Assembly (NCBI GenBank): GCA_019310195.1
Contig: JAFDET010000114.1
Location: 1 to 10,885, forward strand
Source of the DNA: Deltaproteobacteria bacterium
GTDB lineage: Bacteria; Myxococcota_A; UBA9160; JAFDET01
DNA length: 10,885 nt
Reading direction: 5' to 3'
This document shows positions 7,102 to 10,885 of this stretch, piece by piece; the stretch's first letter is position 1, and every line of letters begins with the position of its first letter. The notes beneath the pieces were generated by a model. The model was not told the origin of the DNA and made no database searches. It saw nothing but the letters and a program-made list of their open reading frames with translations. A program made the position numbers and the translations under genes.

Positions 7102-8493
7102 ATGGAGGGGCGATCCTTCGAGGTGGGCGCGCTGCGCCGGCTGCACATCTACGCCGACGTGCTGCTGGTCTGTGGGGCCTGGCTGGGCGCCTGGGGCACG
7201 CGCCGGCTGCTCGACCCCGCCTTGGGCGTTCCCATCAACGGCATCGAGATCTACGCGGCCACGGCGCCCGTGGTGGTGGGTGCCTGGATGACCTGCTGCT
7301 GGGCCTACGGCATCTATCACCCGCCGCGCATGGCCACCGCGCTGGACCAGATCCAGCGGCTGGGGAAGGGCACGTTGCTGGGCCTGCTGGTGGTGTCGAG
7401 CCTGGCCTTCCTGGTGCGCGAGTGGCAGTTCGGCCGTGCCGTGGTGCTGCTGGCCGCCGGCTACAGCCTCGTCCTGCAGGGGGCCAGCCGCGCCTGGTTC
7501 AGCGGCTTCGAGCGGCGCCTGCGCCAAGCCGGCCAGCTCGACGTTCACGTGCTCATCCTGGGTGCCGGCACCACCGGCATCCGCCTGGTGCAGAAGATCC
7601 AGGACCACCCGGAGGTCGGTTACCGGGTGGTGGGCTTCCTGGACGACGACCCGGAGCTCCAGGGCGAGAAGGTGGCGGGCGTTCCCGTGCTGGGTGGCGT
7701 CTCGGCGCTGCGGGCGAGCGTGGGCTGGCATCGCGTCCAGGAGGTCTTCGTCGCCACGCCCGCCATGGGGCACACCCGCATGCTCTCCCTGGTCCTCGAC
7801 TGCGAGGATCTGGACGTGACGTTCCGCGTGGTCACGAACCTCTTCGAGGTGCTCACCGCCGGCACACCCGTCGACCTGGTGGACGACCTGCCCTTGGTGC
7901 GGCTGGGCGGCCAGCGTCCGGCTCCCCACTACGAGCCGACCCAGCGGGCCCTCGACCTGGTGCTGGCGGGCCTGGGCATGCTGGCCTCGGCGCCGCTCTG
8001 GGCCTGGTGGGCGCTGCGCATCAAGCTGGACAGCCCGGGCCCGGTGTTCTTCCGGCAGGACCGCGTGGGGCGCGCTGGGAGGCGCTTCTCGATGCTGAAG
8101 TTCCGCACCATGCGCGAGGAAGTCGAGCCCTACGAGGTCGCGCCGCGCGTGGACCACGACCCGCGCATCACGCGCTACGGACGCTTCCTGCGCCGCACCA
8201 GCATCGACGAGGTTCCCCAGCTCTGGAACGTGCTGCGCGGCGACATGTCGCTGGTGGGTCCGCGACCCGAGATGCCGTTCATCGTGGACGAGTACGACGA
8301 CTGGCAGCGTCGCCGCCTCACCGTGAAGCCGGGCATCACCGGCCTGTGGCAGATCCTGGGCCGCAAGGATCTGCCGATGCACGACAATCTGCAGTACGAC
8401 TTCTACTACATCCGCAACCGCTCGTTGTGGATGGACCTGTCGATCCTGGTGCGAACCGTCGGTGCGGTGCTCAGCCGGCGGGGCGCCTACTGA
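7102..8493 (+). CDS. Polyprenyl-phosphate glycosylphosphotransferase (WbaP/WcaJ-like initiating enzyme)
   Basis: The protein has 463 residues in the classic polyprenyl glycosylphosphotransferase layout. About four membrane segments fall in the first 130 residues. A CoA-binding/Rossmann-like middle domain follows, with HVLILGAGTTGIRLV at 149-163 and GYRVVGFLDDDPELQG. The C-terminal bacterial sugar transferase domain starts with a membrane hairpin at about 282-307. It contains SPGPVFFRQDRVG, FSMLKFRTMR at 329-338, TSIDEVPQLWNVLRGDMSLVG with the catalytic Asp369-Glu370 pair, and KPGITGLWQILGR. Family enzymes transfer a sugar-1-phosphate from a nucleotide sugar to undecaprenyl phosphate, starting exopolysaccharide or O-antigen synthesis. 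The ATG at 7102 lacks a clear Shine-Dalgarno; GTG 7123, with GGAGG upstream, is an alternative. The stop overlaps the convergent M20 gene by 7 bases. Confidence 0.92.
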   Translation: MEGRSFEVGALRRLHIYADVLLVCGAWLGAWGTRRLLDPALGVPINGIEIYAATAPVVVGAWMTCCWAYGIYHPPRMATALDQIQRLGKGTLLGLLVVSSLAFLVREWQFGRAVVLLAAGYSLVLQGASRAWFSGFERRLRQAGQLDVHVLILGAGTTGIRLVQKIQDHPEVGYRVVGFLDDDPELQGEKVAGVPVLGGVSALRASVGWHRVQEVFVATPAMGHTRMLSLVLDCEDLDVTFRVVTNLFEVLTAGTPVDLVDDLPLVRLGGQRPAPHYEPTQRALDLVLAGLGMLASAPLWAWWALRIKLDSPGPVFFRQDRVGRAGRRFSMLKFRTMREEVEPYEVAPRVDHDPRITRYGRFLRRTSIDEVPQLWNVLRGDMSLVGPRPEMPFIVDEYDDWQRRRLTVKPGITGLWQILGRKDLPMHDNLQYDFYYIRNRSLWMDLSILVRTVGAVLSRRGAY

Positions 8494-9989
8494 TCCAGCT
8501 GCTCCAGGATACGCACCATGGTGCGTATGCCGCGCTCCAGGTTGTGGATCGCGATGCGCTCGTTGGGTCCGTGGATGCCCCGCGTCTCCGAGGGCGGTAG
8601 CCAGCGCGGCACGAAGCCGTAGGCCACGATGCCCAGGTCGCGGAAGTAGTGGGCATCGGTGAAGCCGGCGATGACGCGCGGGACCACCGCGGCGCCCGGG
8701 TCCACCTCCGCCGCCACGCGTCGGATCGCCTCGAAGAGGGGAGTCTCCGGGGGGGCGCTTCGGGACGAGAACTGCAGGATCGGCTCCACCTCGATGCCCG
8801 GGTCGGAGATCTCGCTGCGCACCAGGTTGGCGAAGACGTCGCAGCGCTGTCCGGGCAGGATGCGCGCATCCAGGTGCGCGTGGGCCTCGGCGGGCAGCAC
8901 GTTGGTGCGAGCGCTCCCCTCGAGCACGGTGATGGTTACGGTGTTGCGGACCAGGGCGGCGCGGGCGCGTTGGGAGAGGAAGCGATTGCGGAAGACCGGG
9001 TCCACCGAGAGTGCGAACGAGAGGTTGGCGTAGCCCTCGCGATCCGCCGGATCGGCGTAGGGAGCCAGCTCGCGGAACATGCGCTGCACCTCGGGAGTGA
9101 CGCGGACGTCGGTCTCCATGGTGCGCACCCGATCCAGGGCGGCGATCAGGCGCGGTACGGCCGCGTCGGCCGCCGGTACCGAGCTGTGCCCGGGCGTTCC
9201 GCGCGCCGTGACCCGCAGCCAGCACGGGCTCTTCTCCGCCACCGAAACGCCCCACACCGGAACCGACTCGCCGTTGCCGTGCAGGATTCCCCCGCCTTCG
9301 GTGAGCAGGTACTCCGCGTCGCGCAGCAGATGCTTGCGCGCGGCCACCAGCCAGCCGGCGCCCTCGCGCCCGCCGGTCTCCTCGTCCGGCGTCGCCAGGA
9401 AGATCACGTCGCGCGGCAGGCGCTCTTTCCGACGGGCGATTTCGAGCAGCGTCATCAAGTGCACGACTGAAACGCCCTTGGCATCCAGCGCGCCGCGGCC
9501 CACCACGTAGCCGCCACCGGCCACGCCGGCGAAGGGCTCGACCGCCCATTCCGCGGGGTCGGCGGGAACCACGTCCAGGTGCGAGAGCAGGATGATCGGC
9601 CGGGCGTTGCCGCGTCCGGGTACTCGCGCCCAGGCCGCAGCACGGCCCACGTCGGAGCCGGTCGACGGTGTGTCGATCAGCTTCGCCTCGATCCCGGCGC
9701 GGCGCAGCACGTCCACGTACAGGGAGGCCAGGGGGCGCTCGTCGCCCGGGGGGTTCGTGGTGTCGATGCGGATGGCCTGGGCCAGCAGCGAGGCGGCGGC
9801 GCCTTCCAGGTCCTCGACCGGGTCGGGCTGGTCGGCCCTGCCGAAGGGCCAGACCGCTGCGGCGGGCGGGGCATGGAGCAGCCCGGCCAGGCCTGCAAGG
9901 ACGCCGAAGGGCCAGACCGCTGCGGCGGGCGGGGCATGGAGCAGCCCGGCCAGGCCTGCAAGGACAGCCCAGCTGACCAGAAGTCGCAT
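8487..9989 (-). CDS. Exported M20-family zinc peptidase/aminoacylase
   Basis: This 500-residue protein carries the M20 metal and catalytic motifs: LLSHLDVVPAD with His137 and Asp139, GRGALDAKG with bridging Asp169, PDEETGG with Glu203 and Glu204, LTEGGG with Glu231, and a C-terminal GIHGPNE with His473. The dimerisation-domain signature RGTPGHSS contains His268. The wording around the first motifs resembles the carboxypeptidase S/PM20D1 branch, which cleaves peptides or N-acyl amino acids; the substrate here is unknown. The start MRLLVSWAVL at 9989 gives a Sec-type signal peptide, but the hydrophobic core and PPAAA cleavage region occur twice (residues 9-29 and 30-50) because of an exact 63-base duplication. 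The frame extends upstream to a GTG at 10085; that would put a charged 32-residue leader before the signal peptide, so ATG 9989 is preferred although its Shine-Dalgarno is weak. Confidence 0.9.
   Translation of the reverse strand: MRLLVSWAVLAGLAGLLHAPPAAAVWPFGVLAGLAGLLHAPPAAAVWPFGRADQPDPVEDLEGAAASLLAQAIRIDTTNPPGDERPLASLYVDVLRRAGIEAKLIDTPSTGSDVGRAAAWARVPGRGNARPIILLSHLDVVPADPAEWAVEPFAGVAGGGYVVGRGALDAKGVSVVHLMTLLEIARRKERLPRDVIFLATPDEETGGREGAGWLVAARKHLLRDAEYLLTEGGGILHGNGESVPVWGVSVAEKSPCWLRVTARGTPGHSSVPAADAAVPRLIAALDRVRTMETDVRVTPEVQRMFRELAPYADPADREGYANLSFALSVDPVFRNRFLSQRARAALVRNTVTITVLEGSARTNVLPAEAHAHLDARILPGQRCDVFANLVRSEISDPGIEVEPILQFSSRSAPPETPLFEAIRRVAAEVDPGAAVVPRVIAGFTDAHYFRDLGIVAYGFVPRWLPPSETRGIHGPNERIAIHNLERGIRTMVRILEQLDQ
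9840..9965. repeat. Exact tandem duplication, 2 x 63 bases, in the M20 signal peptide
   Basis: Positions 9840-9902 and 9903-9965 are identical base for base, and the match stops at both outer borders. The period of 63 is 21 codons, so the M20 frame is kept. Each unit encodes 21 residues running from VLAGLAGLL to AAAVWPFG. The absence of any difference between the copies points to a recent duplication by slippage or recombination, or to an assembly artefact. Confidence 0.95.
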
Positions 9990-10092
9990 TTGTTTCTGAG
10001 GGCTTGCAGCTTTTCGCCGCACCAGCGCTCCCCCCGGGTACTCAGTGGAACCCCGGATGGTCTGGGGAACCGTGATGCAGAGCACCGCGCAG

Positions 10093-10122
10093 ATCCTAGA
10101 ATCTCCGCAACCTAGCTGTTAC
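10093..10122 (-). promoter_or_regulatory. Weak candidate promoter for the M20 gene
   Basis: On the minus strand, GTAACA (10122-10117) and TAGGAT (10098-10093) are separated by 18 bases. Each matches the sigma-70 consensus at four of six positions. It lies about 100 bases upstream of the ATG at 9989. In GC-rich DNA such a match may be chance. Confidence 0.2.
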
Positions 10123-10141
10123 GGAACTGTGCGGAACGGTG
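10122..10141. repeat. Adjacent 10-base direct repeats in the M20/M23 divergent spacer
   Basis: CGGAACTGTG is followed at once by CGGAACGGTG, with one mismatch, and then by a looser third unit, CGGGCAGGGC. A period of 10 bases places the copies on the same face of the helix. They lie between the divergent M20 and M23 genes, just before the A/T-rich ctaaatatag at 10151-10160 that could be a plus-strand -10 region. No matching -35 was found. Confidence 0.35.
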
Positions 10142-10211
10142 CGGGCAGGGCTAAATATAGCGCCTGTCGGACCGGCGGTTGCGGGTACCATCGCAGCTTC
10201 GAGGAAGAGAT

Positions 10212-10885
10212 TTGGGCGGATCCGGGGGGTTGGACAGAGCGCGCGGCCAGTTGCGTCGCGCATCGCTCCTGGCAGCGACTGGCTTGGTCGGTTTCGGCCT
10301 GGCCCTGGCTGCGGTTGCCTTGGCGTCATCTGTCGATGCGGGGCCGCTGGACCTGTCCCTGGCCGGCGTCTCCGCGGCGCCCCCGGCCGATGCGAAGCCG
10401 GAGGCTTCCAGCGCGACGGCTGCGGCCGAAGCGACGCAGATGCCCAGCTTCCAGCTGGACCTGAACGGCAGGCTCACGGCCAGCGGCGTGATTCGTCCAG
10501 GCGGGTCCTTGGCCCGGGCCCTGGCGTCCCAGGGCGTTTCCGCCACCGCCATCCACACCATCGTCGCCGAGATGCGGCCGGTCTTCGACTTCCGCCAGTC
10601 CCACGCCGGCGACACCTGGCGCGTGGTGCACGACGCCGACGACCAGGTCGTCGAGTTCCAGTACGCGACGTCGGACATGGCCAGCTACGTGCTCACGCGC
10701 CGCGGCGGCGACTACGTGGCGGAGCGCCACGAGCCCAAGCTCGAGCACCGCACGGCCCGCGTCGCGGGCGTGGTCACCAGCTCTCTCTACGACGCGATCC
10801 GCGATCTGGGCGAGAGTCCGCAGCTCGCCGGCGACTTCGCGGATCTCTTCGCGTGGGATGTGGACTTCTCGCGGTCGGTCCAGCC
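10212..10885 (+). CDS. M23-family cell-wall peptidase, N-terminal part (3' end missing)
   Basis: The 224 visible residues begin with a short charged stretch and a hydrophobic segment at about 18-40 (ASLLAATGLVGFGLALAAV), which is a signal peptide or membrane anchor. An Ala/Pro-rich linker follows. The next region resembles the OapA/N-terminal domains of MepM-like M23 peptidases: LARALASQGVSATAIHTIV, HAGDTWRVVHDADDQVVEFQY, then AGVVTSSLYDAIRDLGESPQ and LFAWDVDFSRSVQ, which leads into the next conserved module. The zinc-binding peptidase domain itself lies beyond the right edge, so activity is inferred from architecture. Family enzymes cut peptide cross-links of peptidoglycan in the periplasm. 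A TTG at 10212 is chosen because GAGGA lies 6 bases upstream; TTG 10179 and TTG 10230 are in-frame alternatives. Confidence 0.75.
   Translation, partial: MGGSGGLDRARGQLRRASLLAATGLVGFGLALAAVALASSVDAGPLDLSLAGVSAAPPADAKPEASSATAAAEATQMPSFQLDLNGRLTASGVIRPGGSLARALASQGVSATAIHTIVAEMRPVFDFRQSHAGDTWRVVHDADDQVVEFQYATSDMASYVLTRRGGDYVAERHEPKLEHRTARVAGVVTSSLYDAIRDLGESPQLAGDFADLFAWDVDFSRSVQ

Noticed and set aside
7021..9549. Long minus-strand open frame of about 842 residues opposite the phosphoglycosyl transferase
   Set aside because: It is low-complexity and out of frame with the M20 gene. It covers the plus-strand transferase, whose domains are unmistakable, and shows no motif of its own.
9840..9965. 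CRISPR-like or minisatellite array
   Set aside because: There are only two adjacent copies with no spacers, they are in frame and they encode signal-peptide sequence; a coding tandem duplication explains them.
1..10885. tRNA, rRNA, insertion sequence, integrase, toxin-antitoxin or phage-defence genes
   Set aside because: None of the frames shows transposase, recombinase, nuclease or defence motifs, and no tRNA-like cloverleaf or terminal inverted repeats were noticed.

Overview
The window comes from a GC-rich bacterium with a Gram-negative type of envelope. It holds a flippase-dependent surface-glycan locus, a secreted M20 hydrolase and the start of an M23 cell-wall peptidase. The M23 N-terminal domain and the high GC would fit Myxococcota or Desulfobacterota-like lineages or a related uncultured phylum, but nothing in the window fixes the taxon.

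Positions 1-6884 (minus strand) form one compact six-gene operon, read right to left. The order is a WecG/TagA/CpsF glycosyltransferase, a Wzx-type flippase, a methyltransferase-GNAT fusion, a sugar epimerase/dehydratase-ATP-grasp fusion, a HAD phosphatase, and an SpsF-type cytidylyltransferase cut by the left edge. Four of the five joints are 4-base stop/start overlaps (ATGA or GTGA). The exception is the flippase to methyltransferase joint, with 30 bases between stop and the chosen start.

Positions 7102-8493 (plus strand) carry the divergent phosphoglycosyl transferase that would start glycan assembly on undecaprenyl phosphate. The 217-base divergent spacer holds a small perfect dyad, and a 16-base palindrome touches the WecG-family start codon. 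Positions 8487-9989 (minus) encode an exported M20 zinc hydrolase that meets the transferase gene tail to tail with a 7-base overlap. Its signal peptide contains an exact in-frame 63-base tandem duplication. From 10212 (plus) an M23 peptidase begins at a TTG and runs off the right edge.

Working model (inference): the operon makes an unusual CMP-activated sugar. The cytidylyltransferase would activate it and the HAD enzyme dephosphorylate a precursor. The epimerase, ATP-grasp, methyl- and acetyltransferase domains would tailor it, the ATP-grasp domain possibly by adding an amino or carboxylic acid through an amide bond. The phosphoglycosyl transferase and the WecG-family enzyme would build the lipid-linked glycan and the flippase would export it. 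The most unusual features are the two bifunctional fusions, the Cys in place of the usual catalytic Tyr in the epimerase domain, and the duplicated signal peptide.
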